From contig JAISKF010000032.1 in the NCBI GenBank assembly GCA_031261005.1, forward strand, positions 62,001 through 126,000: DNA of 64,000 bases, read 5' to 3'. Every line of letters begins with the position of its first letter. Position 1 is the stretch's first letter. Positions 48,894-58,587 of the stretch are shown here, piece by piece. The position numbers and the translations under genes are program-made. The notes beneath the pieces were generated by a model. That model worked only from the letters and a program-made list of their open reading frames with translations. It searched no databases and was not told the origin of the DNA. This DNA is from Enterobacteriaceae bacterium (GTDB taxonomy: Bacteria > Pseudomonadota > Gammaproteobacteria > Enterobacterales > Enterobacteriaceae).

Positions 48894-49736
48894 ATGAATA
48901 ACGCCGCTGAACGTTCCCTGCCCATTCAGGATACGCTGACAGAAAGTGAGTTAGCGCGGATCAGTGCGCTTATTTATCAACGGGCAGGTATCGTACTAAA
49001 CGGTCAGAAAAAAGATATGGTCTATAACCGTTTATCCCGTCGGCTACGCGAGCTGGGCATGCACCGCTTTAACGATTATATGTCCTTGCTGGAAGCCGAT
49101 CACGGCACTTCGGAATGGCAGATCTTTATTAACGCAATGACGACCAATCTGACCTCTTTTTTCCGTGAGGCTTACCACTTCCCGCTGCTCGCTAAACATG
49201 CCCAAACACGCCGCGGAATGTACAACGTCTGGTGCGCTGCCGCCTCAACCGGTGAAGAGCCGCTTTCCATCGCGATTACACTGGAAGAGACACTGGGTCC
49301 TGGCATCACTCCCAGAGTCATCGCGACAGATATTGATACCGATGTTCTCAGCAAGGCGCGTAATGGCGTTTACCGCCTGAGCGATCTGGATAATCTGACC
49401 GAACAGCAGAAAAAAAACGGGTTTCTGCGCGGAACCGGTTCTCATAAAGACAAAGTGAAAGCGAAAAAATCCCTGCTGTCCACCATTCACTACAAGCGTC
49501 TGAACTTGATTGATCCGCAATGGGATATTCCAGCGCCGTTCGACGCCATATTTTGCCGTAACGTCATGATTTATTTTGACAAAGAAACTCAGGAACAACT
49601 GATGCAACGCTTTGCCAAAATGTTGAAACCTGGCGGAATCCTGTTTGTCGGACATTCCGAGCATTTCGGCACTAGCAATGGTCCTTTTCGCCTGCGCGGA
49701 CAGTCGGTCTATGGTTTGGCAGAGGAAAATCAATGA
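48894..49736 (+). CDS. cheR: Chemotaxis protein methyltransferase CheR
   Basis: 280 residues (E. coli 286). Uses S-adenosylmethionine to methylate glutamates of chemoreceptors. The N-terminal helical domain has [30 protein letters not shown]. The SAM-binding motif is [17 protein letters not shown], with [14 protein letters not shown] and [13 protein letters not shown] later. Start uncertain: ATG at 48894 or GTG at 48882, which is closer to AGAGG. Its TGA overlaps the cheB ATG. No receptor gene precedes it, unlike the tar-tap-cheR order of E. coli. Confidence 0.93.
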   Translation: MNNAAERSLPIQDTLTESELARISALIYQRAGIVLNGQKKDMVYNRLSRRLRELGMHRFNDYMSLLEADHGTSEWQIFINAMTTNLTSFFREAYHFPLLAKHAQTRRGMYNVWCAAASTGEEPLSIAITLEETLGPGITPRVIATDIDTDVLSKARNGVYRLSDLDNLTEQQKKNGFLRGTGSHKDKVKAKKSLLSTIHYKRLNLIDPQWDIPAPFDAIFCRNVMIYFDKETQEQLMQRFAKMLKPGGILFVGHSEHFGTSNGPFRLRGQSVYGLAEENQ

Positions 49737-50785
49737 GAAAAATAAAAGTGCTATGCGTAGATGATTCCGCTCTGATCCGCAATATCATGACTCGAATTGT
49801 AAATCAGCAACCGGATATGGAGATGGTCGCTACCGCTCTCGATCCTATCGTAGCGCGTGACCTTATCAAGAAACACAATCCAGACGTCTTGACGCTGGAC
49901 GTGGAAATGCCCCGCATGGACGGTTTAGATTTTCTGGAACGTTTGATGCGTCTGCGCCCGATGCCGGTGGTCATGCTCTCTTCGCTGACCCAAAAAGGTT
50001 CCGATATTACGCTCAGTGCATTAGAGCTTGGTGCCGTGGATTTTGTCACCAAGCCTCAAATGGGTCTACAGGAGGGCATGGAACAGTACAGCGAAATGAT
50101 CGTGGAGAAAATTCGTATCGCTGCCAACGGACGCCTGCGTCTTCCTCAACGCGGCATCGCGCCGCCGCCTGCCCGTATCACCTCTATTCCATTGATTGGC
50201 AGTGAGAAAATCATCGCCATCGGCGCATCTACCGGCGGAACAGAAGCGCTGCGTCAGGTTTTGCTGCCAATGCCGCCAAGCTGCCCTGGTATCGTGATAG
50301 CTCAACACATGCCTCCTGGATTTACCCGCTCTTTTGCACAACGCCTGGACCGACTCTGCCAGCTTTCCGTTAAAGAAGCGGAAGAGGGAGACCGCGTGCT
50401 ACCAGGGCATGTCTATATCGCCCCCGGCGGGTTGCATACGGAACTGATACGCAGCGGCGCTAACTACCATATCCGTCTCAAAGATGCGCCGCCGGTAAAT
50501 CGTCATCGTCCATCAGTAGATACGCTGTTCTACTCCGTGGCGCAATGCGCTGGCCGTAACGCCGTTGGCGTCATTCTAACCGGTATGGGCCATGACGGGG
50601 CTCTTGGTCTGCTTGCCATGCGCGAGGCAGGCGCTCGCACGCTGGCACAGAGCGAACGTACCTGCGTGGTATTCGGTATGCCGCGCGAAGCTATTGCAAT
50701 GAATGCCGTGACAGAAACGGCGGATCTGGAGCAGATGAGCCAGCAGATCCTTAACAACGTAACCGGTCAAGCCCGCCGGATCTAA
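49733..50785 (+). CDS. cheB: Chemotaxis response regulator methylesterase/glutamine deamidase CheB
   Basis: 350 residues (E. coli 349). Receiver domain with the phosphorylation site D56 ([12 protein letters not shown]), a linker, and a C-terminal methylesterase domain with the catalytic triad S166 (IGASTGG), H192 (AQHMPPGFT) and D288 (TGMGHDGA). Removes receptor methyl groups; active when phosphorylated by CheA. Start overlaps cheR by 4 nt. Followed by 85 nt of short tandem repeats before cheY. Confidence 0.97.
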   Translation: MRKIKVLCVDDSALIRNIMTRIVNQQPDMEMVATALDPIVARDLIKKHNPDVLTLDVEMPRMDGLDFLERLMRLRPMPVVMLSSLTQKGSDITLSALELGAVDFVTKPQMGLQEGMEQYSEMIVEKIRIAANGRLRLPQRGIAPPPARITSIPLIGSEKIIAIGASTGGTEALRQVLLPMPPSCPGIVIAQHMPPGFTRSFAQRLDRLCQLSVKEAEEGDRVLPGHVYIAPGGLHTELIRSGANYHIRLKDAPPVNRHRPSVDTLFYSVAQCAGRNAVGVILTGMGHDGALGLLAMREAGARTLAQSERTCVVFGMPREAIAMNAVTETADLEQMSQQILNNVTGQARRI

Positions 50786-50787
50786 TC

Positions 50788-50841
50788 TTTTGCACATTAA
50801 CCTTTGTGCATTAATTTTTGTACATTATTTATACATTAACC
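50788..50841 (+). repeat. Four degenerate short tandem repeats between cheB and cheY
   Basis: Units of about 13-14 nt, each ending in ACATTA or GCATTA: TTTTGCACATTAACC, TTTGTGCATTAAT, TTTTGTACATTATT and TATACATTAACC. They occupy the cheB-cheY spacer in the otherwise overlapping cheRBYZ group. No known function. Confidence 0.55.
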
Positions 50842-50870
50842 AGCGAATTAATATTTTTTCAGGAAACACT

Positions 50871-51260
50871 ATGGCAGACAAAAACTTACGCTTTCTGGTT
50901 GTTGATGATTTCTCAACGATGCGTCGCATCATACGCAACCTGCTGAAAGATCTCGGTTTCAATAATGTTGAAGAGGCGGAAGATGGTCAAGATGCCCTGA
51001 CCCGTCTGCGTAGCAGTCATTTTGATTTTGTTATCAGCGATTGGAACATGCCCAACATGGACGGACTGCAACTGTTGTCGGAAATCCGCAATGATGCCAA
51101 CTTCGGCAAAATGCCGGTGCTGATGGTGACGGCAGAAGCCAAGAAAGAAAACATCGTTGCCGCCGCACAAGCTGGTGCCAGCGGCTATGTGGTGAAACCG
51201 TTTACCGCCGCTACGCTGGAAGAGAAACTCAACAAAATTTTTGAAAAAATCGGGAAATGA
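50871..51260 (+). CDS. cheY: Chemotaxis response regulator CheY
   Basis: 129 residues, the E. coli length. A single receiver domain: acidic pocket D12-D13, phosphorylation site D57 ([12 protein letters not shown]), T87 (MVTAEA) and K109 (YVVKPF). CheY-P binds FliM and switches rotation to clockwise. Start at 50871 chosen for its AGGAAAC site and conserved [14 protein letters not shown]; an upstream in-frame ATG at 50790 lies in the tandem repeats. Overlaps cheZ by 4 nt. Confidence 0.98.
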   Translation: MADKNLRFLVVDDFSTMRRIIRNLLKDLGFNNVEEAEDGQDALTRLRSSHFDFVISDWNMPNMDGLQLLSEIRNDANFGKMPVLMVTAEAKKENIVAAAQAGASGYVVKPFTAATLEEKLNKIFEKIGK

Positions 51261-51907
51261 TCATGAACATGCCATCGGGTCCCTCGTCAGAAGACAACTT
51301 TAAAAACATCTTTTCCCGCATCGGTCATCTGACGCGTCTGCTGCGCGATAGCCTCATCTCTCTGGGATTAGATAGAGCCATCATGGACGTGTCGGAAGCG
51401 ATACCTGATGCCCGCGACCGTCTAAGCTATGTGGTGGGCAAAACTTCGCAGGCAGCCGATCGGGTGCTGACTTGCGTCGAGCAGGCTCGTCCGCTTCAAG
51501 AAGATCTCAGCACGCAGGCTGATCGGCTGACCGAACGTTGGGACGCGTGGTTTGATGCGCCGGTACACCTGCCAGAAGCGCGTGAACTGGTGATTGATAC
51601 CCGCCAATTTCTTCGGCAGACGCCGGAAGTGGCGCGTCAGACCAATGAGCGGCTGATGGAAATTATGATGGCGCAGGATTTTCAGGATCTAACCGGTCAG
51701 GTGATTCAGCGCATGATGTCCTTAATTGAAGTGATAGAGAAAGAGTTGATTCAGGTTTTGGTGGAAAATATTCCAGAAACCGAAGTGGCTAAAGTAGCTG
51801 ATTCACCCGAACTGCTGAAGAACGGACCACAAATCGACCACGGTCAGCCGGGTGTCGTTGCCACACAGGATCAGGTTGATGATCTGCTTGAAAGTCTGGG
51901 ATTTTAA
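51257..51907 (+). CDS. cheZ: CheY-P phosphatase CheZ
   Basis: 216 residues (E. coli 214). A long four-helix hairpin. Active-site segment [13 protein letters not shown] with D144 and Q148 (E. coli D143/Q147). The C-terminal CheY-binding peptide [11 protein letters not shown] is intact. Dephosphorylates CheY-P. Its ATG overlaps the cheY stop; ATG codons at 51263 and 51269 are alternatives. 89 nt separate it from flhB, with nothing notable in between. Confidence 0.96.
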   Translation: MIMNMPSGPSSEDNFKNIFSRIGHLTRLLRDSLISLGLDRAIMDVSEAIPDARDRLSYVVGKTSQAADRVLTCVEQARPLQEDLSTQADRLTERWDAWFDAPVHLPEARELVIDTRQFLRQTPEVARQTNERLMEIMMAQDFQDLTGQVIQRMMSLIEVIEKELIQVLVENIPETEVAKVADSPELLKNGPQIDHGQPGVVATQDQVDDLLESLGF

Positions 51908-51996
51908 ACCTGTGCATGGCGGTTACATCAGTAACCGTTTTGCCAGTTTGATCTCTCCGCGCCCTTTGTTTCCTTTGTTACCTCTTTGGTCTCGTT

Positions 51997-53148
51997 ATGT
52001 CAGAAGAAAGTGACAATGAAAAAACGGAAGAACCCACACCCCATCGGCGAGAGAAAGCCAGAGAAGAAGGGCAGATTCCCCGTTCAAAAGAACTCAGCTC
52101 CCTACTAATGCTGCTGATGGGCTGGTCATTAATGATGGCTGGCGGTGAACGGCTAGTGCGGATTCTGATGCAAATGCTGCATGGCGGTCTGACTTTTAGC
52201 AAATTGCAGATACAAGAGCCGCTGACCATGCTGCATCAGTTGCACACGCTGCTGAATCTGATGGTCTCTGCCCTACTGCCTTTCTTGCTGGGGCTGTTTC
52301 TGACCGGAGTCGTCTCTCCGCTACTGATTGGCGGGCTGCACTTTGGCAAGAAAATCTTAAAACTGGATCTAAAGCGGCTAAACCCGTTGTCAGGTCTAAA
52401 GCGCATGGTGTCAGCACAGGTCGCTTCTGAACTGCTGAAAAGCATACTGAAAGTGCTTCTCGTCGGCAGCGCTTGTGGACTGTACCTGTTTAATACTAAA
52501 ACCCATTTTATCCAGTTGGTTAACGCCCCTGTGCATGAGGCTCTGGCAAGCACGATGAAGATGATCCTGCACGGTCTGTTGTTGGTGATTCTGTTCCTGC
52601 TGCCGGTAGCTGGCTATGACATTTTTTACCAGATTTTCAGCAACCTGAAAAAGCTGCGAATGACACGCCAAGAGATCCGCGATGAGTTTAAACAGCAAGA
52701 GGGTGATCCGCACATCAAGAACCGGATTAAGCAACTACAGCGAGCCGCTGCACGCAGCCGAATGATGTCCGACGTCCCTGACGCCGATGTCATTGTGAAT
52801 AACCCGACACATTATTCCGTCGCGCTGTCTTACAAGGAACTCGGCATGAGCGCCCCGATAGTTCTCGCCAAAGGCGCAGGCGAAACCGCTTTGCGAATCC
52901 GTGAACTGGCGGAAGAGCATCGTATCCCAATGCTTGAAGCACCGCCGCTTGCCAGAGCGCTATATCGACACGGCGAAATGGGCAAGCCAATCCCAACGGA
53001 GCTGTATAGCGCCGTTGCCGAAGTCCTTGCCTGGGTTTACGGTCTGAGGCGCTGGCGTCACAGCGGTGGAACGCGTCCGCCTGCCCCGCGCAACCTGCCA
53101 GTGCCAGAGAAACTGGATTTTGAACAGGAGATAAAGAATCATGACTGA
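51997..53148 (+). CDS. flhB: Flagellar export switch protein FlhB
   Basis: 383 residues (E. coli 382). An N-terminal charged segment (SEESDNEKTEEPTPHRREKAREEGQIPRS), four membrane helices (~32-50, 88-112, 142-165, 185-210) and a cytoplasmic domain with the autocleavage motif N269-P270-T271-H272 (VNNPTHYSVAL). Controls the hook-to-filament substrate switch with FliK. It overlaps flhA by 8 nt. Confidence 0.97.
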   Translation: MSEESDNEKTEEPTPHRREKAREEGQIPRSKELSSLLMLLMGWSLMMAGGERLVRILMQMLHGGLTFSKLQIQEPLTMLHQLHTLLNLMVSALLPFLLGLFLTGVVSPLLIGGLHFGKKILKLDLKRLNPLSGLKRMVSAQVASELLKSILKVLLVGSACGLYLFNTKTHFIQLVNAPVHEALASTMKMILHGLLLVILFLLPVAGYDIFYQIFSNLKKLRMTRQEIRDEFKQQEGDPHIKNRIKQLQRAAARSRMMSDVPDADVIVNNPTHYSVALSYKELGMSAPIVLAKGAGETALRIRELAEEHRIPMLEAPPLARALYRHGEMGKPIPTELYSAVAEVLAWVYGLRRWRHSGGTRPPAPRNLPVPEKLDFEQEIKNHD

Positions 53149-55237
53149 TATTGCCAGTAAATTACGTTTACCCCGACTAAAGGATACACAGTGGCAAATC
53201 CTCGCCGGACCAGTACTCATCATGATGATCCTCGCCATGATGGTACTGCCGCTGCCCGTTTTTCTGCTGGATACGCTGTTTACCTTTAACATTGTACTTT
53301 CGCTGATGATATTGCTGGTCTCGATGTTCACCCGCAATACGTTGGATTTTTCCGCCTTTCCTACCGTGCTGCTGTTTGCCACCCTGTTAAGGCTCGCGCT
53401 GAACATTGCTTCTACGCGTATTATTCTGATGGAAGGGCATACAGGGGCGGGAGCAGCAGGTCAAGTAATTGAAGCCTTTGGTAATTTTCTGGTCGGCGGC
53501 AATTTTGCCATCGGCATCGTCGTATTTGCCATTCTGATCATCATTAACTTTATGGTGATTACCAAAGGGGCTGGACGTATTGCTGAAGTTGGCGCTCGTT
53601 TTGTATTAGACGGTATGCCCGGTAAACAAATGGCGATTGATGCTGATTTGAATGCAGGTCTGATCGGTGAAGCCGAAGCCCGAAGCCGACGTAATGAAGT
53701 CACCCAAGAGTCCGATTTTTACGGTTCGATGGACGGTGCCAGTAAGTTTGTGCGCGGTGATGCCATCGCCGGTTTGCTGATCATGGCAGTTAACGTCATC
53801 GGCGGTCTGAGCATTGGCGTGCTGCAACATGGTATGTCGCTGGGGGAAGCCGGTGAAACCTATACTTTGCTGACTATCGGTGATGGTCTGGTCGCCCAAA
53901 TCCCCGCGCTGATCATCTCTACTGCCGCTGGTGTTATCGTAACCCGCGTGGCTACCGAGCAAGATGTCGGTGAACAGATGGTCGGTCAGTTATTCCAAAA
54001 CCCACAAGTGATGCTGCTGGCTGCTGCCGTTATTGGCTTGCTGGGGTTGATCCCCGGTATGCCTAACTTTGTGTTCTTACTTTTCACCATCGCGTTGCTT
54101 GGCATTGCCTGGTGGCTGCGCGGACGACAGATGCAGGCTAATTCCCCCGCCAGTGAGGAGAAAAACCGTAGCGATGCCCAAACTGAAGCAGCGCGTGCGG
54201 CAACCGAAGCATCATGGGCAGATGTGCAAATGGAAGACGTACTAGGGTTGGAGGTCGGTTATCGGCTGATCCCGCTGGTAGACAGCGAGCAGGACGGTCA
54301 ACTGCTGACACGAGTTCGAGGAATTCGCAGAAAATTCGCCCAAGAAATGGGTTTCCTGCCGCCGTCGGTACACATTTGTGACAATCTGGATCTGGCACCT
54401 GGCGACTACCGGATTCTACTCAAAGGAGTAGAAATCGGTCGCGGAGAAATTCAGCCTGAGCGCTGGCTGGCAATCAACCCTGGCTGTGCCGAAGACGAAT
54501 TGCCCGGCACGCCATGTCAAGATCCCGCCTTTGGTCTGCCAGCTTGCTGGATCGACGAAGTGCTGCGTGAGCAAGCCCAAACTCTAGGTTACACGGTGGT
54601 AGACCCAAGCTCCGTTGTCGCGACCCATTTAAATCATTTGATCGCCCTGAATACCGGCGAGTTGTTTGGTCGTCAGGAAGCCCAGCAGTTGTTGGAGCGC
54701 ATTACCAAAGAAATGCCGAAGCTGGTAGAAGACCTGATCCCCAGTGTCATTTCTCTGACCCAATTCCACAAAGTACTGCAAAATCTGCTATCGGAGCGTA
54801 TTGCGATCCGTGATATGCGTACCATTATTGATACGCTGGCGGAATTTGCCCCAGTGCTGACCGATCCTGACGAACTGACCGCTCAGGTGCGCGTCCGTTT
54901 GGGGCGGGCGATCACTCAACAATGGTTTAGCAACAACGGGGAGATCAAAGTTATTGGTCTGGATAGTTCGCTGGAAAAATTGCTTATCCAAGCCATTCAA
55001 AACGGCAGTGCGATTGAACCAGGCATCGCCGACAACCTGATAAAACAGGCTGAGCAGGCGATCATGGAACAAAACGCGCTGAATATTACTCCGGTTCTGC
55101 TGGTTGCTGCCCCGCTGCGCGCCATGCTATCGCGTTTCCTGCGTCGGGTATTCCCGCAATTAGTAGTGCTTTCCACGCAGGAAATCAGCCACGACCGTAC
55201 CGTACAGATGACGACCATTATTGGAGGACAACGATGA
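53141..55237 (+). CDS. flhA: Flagellar export gate protein FlhA
   Basis: 698 residues (E. coli 692). Eight N-terminal membrane helices (to ~330) with the FHIPEP loop region AEVGARFVLDGMPGKQMAIDADLNAGLI. The large C-terminal cytoplasmic domain (~350-698) docks chaperone-substrate complexes. The nonameric ring drives proton-powered export. Overlaps flhB and flhE (4 nt), so flhBAE is one unit, here directly joined to cheRBYZ. Confidence 0.97.
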   Translation: MTDIASKLRLPRLKDTQWQILAGPVLIMMILAMMVLPLPVFLLDTLFTFNIVLSLMILLVSMFTRNTLDFSAFPTVLLFATLLRLALNIASTRIILMEGHTGAGAAGQVIEAFGNFLVGGNFAIGIVVFAILIIINFMVITKGAGRIAEVGARFVLDGMPGKQMAIDADLNAGLIGEAEARSRRNEVTQESDFYGSMDGASKFVRGDAIAGLLIMAVNVIGGLSIGVLQHGMSLGEAGETYTLLTIGDGLVAQIPALIISTAAGVIVTRVATEQDVGEQMVGQLFQNPQVMLLAAAVIGLLGLIPGMPNFVFLLFTIALLGIAWWLRGRQMQANSPASEEKNRSDAQTEAARAATEASWADVQMEDVLGLEVGYRLIPLVDSEQDGQLLTRVRGIRRKFAQEMGFLPPSVHICDNLDLAPGDYRILLKGVEIGRGEIQPERWLAINPGCAEDELPGTPCQDPAFGLPACWIDEVLREQAQTLGYTVVDPSSVVATHLNHLIALNTGELFGRQEAQQLLERITKEMPKLVEDLIPSVISLTQFHKVLQNLLSERIAIRDMRTIIDTLAEFAPVLTDPDELTAQVRVRLGRAITQQWFSNNGEIKVIGLDSSLEKLLIQAIQNGSAIEPGIADNLIKQAEQAIMEQNALNITPVLLVAAPLRAMLSRFLRRVFPQLVVLSTQEISHDRTVQMTTIIGGQR

Positions 55238-55653
55238 ACCGACATGCTCTGATCGCATGCTCTTTCGCTCTGCTGCTCGTCCTGCCGTCAGCCGCTAATG
55301 CTGCCAACGGCGGCAGTTGGGATAAACAATCTGCTGGCGGTATTGTCAGCATGGGTCAGCAACTATTAGTTGGTCATACGCTTCGCTCGCCGCAGAAAAT
55401 TCCACGCGGTGCGATGTTAAAACAGATCGCATGGAAGATAACCCTACTCTCTCCTCCCCCAACGGGGCTGGAGATCAAACTTTGTAATCAACATCAATGC
55501 CTGTCGCTGCCAAGCCTCACCGGTCATCTGATGCTTAAACACGCCATGTCACCGTCTGGAGATTTTCGTTTCATTTATTTCGTCAATCGCCAAGGGCAAT
55601 TACGCCCGCCACTGAACGTGGTTAGCAATCAGCTAACCATCAGTTATCGTTGA
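55234..55653 (+). CDS. flhE: Flagellar protein FlhE
   Basis: 139 residues (E. coli 130). An N-terminal signal peptide (~1-23, FALLLVLPSAANA) and a small periplasmic domain with GGSWDKQSAGGIVSMGQQLLVGHTLRSP. A CxxxxxC-like pair lies at LCNQHQCLSLP. FlhE is confined to enterobacteria and is thought to limit proton leak through the export gate. Last gene of the plus-strand cheR-flhE run; repeat R7 follows. Confidence 0.92.
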   Translation: MNRHALIACSFALLLVLPSAANAANGGSWDKQSAGGIVSMGQQLLVGHTLRSPQKIPRGAMLKQIAWKITLLSPPPTGLEIKLCNQHQCLSLPSLTGHLMLKHAMSPSGDFRFIYFVNRQGQLRPPLNVVSNQLTISYR

Positions 55654-55683
55654 TTTTTTATTTTGGGTAGTTTTTGGGAGATA

Positions 55684-55830
55684 GGATAAACGGCTATAAT
55701 TATTACGATAAATTTCAAATAATTATATGGTTCTTGCGTAGGGGCGGTTGTTAACCGCCCGCCAAACCACGATGAAATAAACGGGCGGCAGGTTGCCTGC
55801 CCCTACAAATTATTCTTTTTTATCAATAAA
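55684..55830 (+). repeat. Palindromic intergenic repeat, copy R7 (well preserved core)
   Basis: Forward orientation. ACGATAAATTTCAAATAATT, outer arms GTAGGGG (55738-55744) and CCCCTAC (55800-55806), inner hairpin 1 GGGCGGTTGTTAACCGCCC (55742-55760) and inner hairpin 2 from GGGCGGCAGGTTGCC (55783 on). Bases 55717-55791 are a perfect reverse complement of 58317-58391 in R8. It fills the flhE-fliT convergent spacer, where it could also act as a bidirectional terminator. Confidence 0.9.
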
Positions 55831-55845
55831 ATGAAAGGCTGTAGG

Positions 55846-56172
55846 TTATTGGACAGAATAAAATTGACTGAATCTTGCGCCCTGACTCAGGGAGGACATT
55901 TTTTGCGTTAAGTTATTTAGCTTAACTTTCAAGATACGGGAAATCTCTGTTCCATTATCCATAATCTGAATCAGGATCATTTTGATACGCTCTTTTTCTT
56001 CGTGGGAAAGCTCTTCCATATCCAGCTTTTCAGGAAGATCCTGCATTTTAATCACATAACATTCTGCCAGCTTCGTAAATCTGTCCCATTGCTCCTGCTG
56101 CGCCTTATTAAGGAGGAGCATATTCATTTCGTACAGTTCATGGAAATAACAGACAATCGACTCAGCCATCAT
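55846..56172 (-). CDS. fliT: Flagellar chaperone FliT
   Basis: 108 residues with the start at 56172 (MMAESIVCYFHEL); E. coli 121. All-helical: YEMNMLLLNKAQQEQWDRFTKLAECYVIKMQDLPE. Export chaperone of the cap protein FliD and, in Salmonella, an inhibitor of FlhDC. The family is poorly conserved; identity rests on the fliD-fliS-fliT order and helical pattern. The frame is open 24 nt further, into fliS. Its stop is 16 nt from repeat R7. Confidence 0.88.
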   Translation of the reverse strand: MMAESIVCYFHELYEMNMLLLNKAQQEQWDRFTKLAECYVIKMQDLPEKLDMEELSHEEKERIKMILIQIMDNGTEISRILKVKLNNLTQKMSSLSQGARFSQFYSVQ

Positions 56173-56185
56173 GTTTCCGCTTCTG

Positions 56186-56569
56186 TTAAGGAGCAATTTC
56201 TTTCCATGTCTCTGCCTGTCTCATTAACAGTTCATCAACATGGGCAAAGAGTTCCGGTTTATTGTTCAAGTTAGCCTGTAACAATGTCCGCGACATATAT
56301 TCATAGAGTTGTTCAAGATCAGCGGCAATCGCCTTGCCTTTTTCATGATCCAGAGCTGCCCGTAAGCCATTATCTATAATGTTAATGGCTTTCGATACCA
56401 TCTCTCCGCGACGTGCCGTGTTCCCCTGTTCAGAATAGATTTTGGCTCGCAAGATGGCATTATGTGCGCCCTCATATAGCATGGAAATTAATTGATGAGG
56501 CGTTGCTCCCGATAGTTTGCTCTCAAGAGAAACTTGAGCGTAGGCGTTGATACCCTGTGCTGCGTACAT
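56186..56569 (-). CDS. fliS: Flagellin export chaperone FliS
   Basis: 127 residues (E. coli 136). Binds the C-terminus of flagellin and stops early polymerisation. Conserved QGINAYAQVSLESKLSGATPHQLISMLYEGAHNAI and NIIDNGLRAALDHEKGKAIAADLEQLYEYMSRTLLQANL. Between fliD and fliT on the minus strand, 13 nt before fliT. Confidence 0.96.
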   Translation of the reverse strand: MYAAQGINAYAQVSLESKLSGATPHQLISMLYEGAHNAILRAKIYSEQGNTARRGEMVSKAINIIDNGLRAALDHEKGKAIAADLEQLYEYMSRTLLQANLNNKPELFAHVDELLMRQAETWKEIAP

Positions 56570-56584
56570 ATCCTGCTCCGCTAA

Positions 56585-56607
56585 CCGGCGGGAAAAATGC
56601 CCGCCGG
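56585..56607 (-). terminator. Hairpin between fliD and fliS
   Basis: A perfect 8-bp stem CCGGCGGG/CCCGCCGG with a 7-nt A-rich loop, 11 nt after the fliD stop and about 15 nt before fliS. No T tract follows, so it is more likely an RNA-stabilising or expression-tuning element than a full terminator. Confidence 0.55.
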
Positions 56608-56617
56608 AAATTAAAAA

Positions 56618-58108
56618 TTACAAGGTTGCTAACAAAGAGTTCAGCGCTGAACTCATGCTGTTCATTTTTGACATGACGCTGTCTAAACTTTGGAACTGTA
56701 TACGATAGCGTTCTATTTGGGCATCAATCTGTTTTTGCATTTTGTCGATCTGCTGCTGTGCCAACTTCGACTGGGAATCCAGACTGTCGGTCGCTGCGTT
56801 GATGAGACCGACTTGGCTGTCTTTCCCATCGCCGATATAGTTGGTGATGATTGACTTCAAACGCGTCGCTAACCCCTCACTATCACCACGACCGATAAAC
56901 ATATTGGCGATCTGTTTAGGATCATCGGCAATGGCTTTATCCAGTTTATCTTCATCAAGCGTCATCTCACCGGTAGCCGCATCGATCTTGATCCCCAAAT
57001 TGGCTAACGAGCCATAGTCAGCATCGGCATCACCATAAACGCCATTGAGCGCGGAACGAATTTCCCCCACTAAACTACGTAAGGTAGAATCCCCCATCAG
57101 CGCACCGCTCTTGCTGTTCATCGTCGCCACCGACTCCTTGTCCAGCCCTGATGTATCGTTCTGGACATATTTACTTGCTGCCGACATCTGTTTCACCAGC
57201 GCGTTGTACTGACTGACAAACTCTTTCAGACCCTCTTTAATCGCAGAGTTATTTGGCGTTAACGTCAGTTGTTCCGATTTGAAATCGCCGTTGTTATCCT
57301 TTTCTGAGACAGTGTTCAGTTTCAGCGTGATCCCGTCGAGAATATCGGTGATGTGGTTGCCGGAACGGGTGTAATCACTGCCGTCTACACGCAGTTTCGC
57401 ATCTTGTGCGTCCGCCACTGAGATCATCTTGTCATTGACACCTGCGTCACCTGCGATCGGTTTGCCATCTGTATCTAAATGCTGACCGCCAGCAGAGGTA
57501 TTCAGAATATTACCTAGAGCATCGTCACCGTCCACCTTAACGCTCATTTCTCCATCAGTACCGGTTTTCTTGGAACTAAGCACTAGCTGATAGCCATCAT
57601 TGGTACGTTGTACCGAAGCATTAACATCACCATTTTTCTTATTAATGGCTTTAGCAATTTGGTTTAGCGATGTCTCATCATCTTTCAGCTCCACTTTCAT
57701 TTCGGAACCATCATGCTGCTTGATGGTGACAGTGCGCGTTCCGCCCTTTTGATCGCCAAGAGCGCTATCGGCATTTTCCTGCGCCTGTGTCTTTAACTTA
57801 TGCGCCGCAGCCATCTGCTGCACGGTAATTTCGTGGCTGTCTGCCAGCGCTCCGCTATCGGCGGTGGCGGTAAATGCCTTATTGCTGCTAACAGAAAGCG
57901 TATTAAACGCATCACTGCCCAGCGATTTCACACTCTTTTGTAACGAAGATAAAAGGCTGGAAATCTGCCCCCACGCCGATATTTTGGCACTATAGCTCTT
58001 CTTCAGGTTGGTATAAGGATTCAGGCGGGTTTGTTCGCTGGCTTTCAGTTTTTCAAGCATTGTTGCGGTATCCAGCCCAGAGCCGATACCCAGAGATGAT
58101 ATGCCCAT
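56618..58108 (-). CDS. fliD: Flagellar filament cap protein FliD
   Basis: 496 residues (E. coli 468). The N-terminal segment starts MGISSLGIGSGLDTATMLEKLKASEQTRLNPYTNLKKSYSAKIS; the C-terminal coiled coil ends in KMQKQIDAQIERYRIQFQSLDSVMSKMNSMSSALNSLLATL. The central region (~70-350) is Asp/Gly-rich and variable, as in other caps. Promotes flagellin folding at the filament tip. A sigma28-like promoter lies 50 nt upstream. Confidence 0.96.
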   Translation of the reverse strand: MGISSLGIGSGLDTATMLEKLKASEQTRLNPYTNLKKSYSAKISAWGQISSLLSSLQKSVKSLGSDAFNTLSVSSNKAFTATADSGALADSHEITVQQMAAAHKLKTQAQENADSALGDQKGGTRTVTIKQHDGSEMKVELKDDETSLNQIAKAINKKNGDVNASVQRTNDGYQLVLSSKKTGTDGEMSVKVDGDDALGNILNTSAGGQHLDTDGKPIAGDAGVNDKMISVADAQDAKLRVDGSDYTRSGNHITDILDGITLKLNTVSEKDNNGDFKSEQLTLTPNNSAIKEGLKEFVSQYNALVKQMSAASKYVQNDTSGLDKESVATMNSKSGALMGDSTLRSLVGEIRSALNGVYGDADADYGSLANLGIKIDAATGEMTLDEDKLDKAIADDPKQIANMFIGRGDSEGLATRLKSIITNYIGDGKDSQVGLINAATDSLDSQSKLAQQQIDKMQKQIDAQIERYRIQFQSLDSVMSKMNSMSSALNSLLATL

Positions 58109-58157
58109 ATATTCTCCTTTCAGAAATAGGATATTTAGAATATGTTTCTTCTCTAAG

Positions 58158-58184
58158 CTATCGGCTTGCGGAAATAAAAGATTA
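58158..58184 (-). promoter_or_regulatory. Predicted sigma28 (FliA) promoter of fliDST
   Basis: On the minus strand, -35 TAAT (58181-58184), a 15-nt spacer and -10 GCCGATAG (58158-58165). The class III consensus is TAAA-N15-GCCGATAA. It lies 50 nt before the fliD start codon. Confidence 0.8.
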
Positions 58185-58250
58185 ATTTTTTACCTGCTGA
58201 CCTGCGAAGTAATAACAAGGTACGGATTTGCGTTTGGCATTTATCATTAA

Positions 58251-58435
58251 TTAACCTCAGGTTAGGATAAAAAATAATAAATTAATCTATTGATAATAAT
58301 TTGTAGGGACGGCAATCTGCCGCCCGTTTATTTCATCGTGGTTTGGCGGGCGGTTAACAACCGCCCCTACGCAAGAACCATATAATTATTTTAAATTTGT
58401 TGCAATAATATAATTTTATCCAAAGTTCAGGTTAA
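58251..58435 (-). repeat. Palindromic intergenic repeat, copy R8 (full length, both ends)
   Basis: 185 bp with terminal inverted repeats: left TTAACCTCAGGTTAGGATAA, right (reverse complement) TTAACCTGAACTTTGGATAA. Outer arms GTAGGG (58303-58308) and CCCTAC (58365-58370) enclose hairpins GGGACGGCAATCTGCCGCCC and GGGCGGTTAACAACCGCCC (58348-58366). It lies in the fliD/fliC divergent spacer (58109-58695), between the two sigma28 promoters. Best copy for defining the element's limits. Confidence 0.9.
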
Positions 58436-58587
58436 TTAGTTTAAATGCCGTCATTTATTATTGCTATTCGGCGAATAGATATTATCACGCCCAAAAACGT
58501 TATTTAATTACGCCGTTTGACGCTAAGAAAAATATCCTTTTATATCAATCCGACTACGCGATAAATCATTTTTTTCACGTAAAACAT

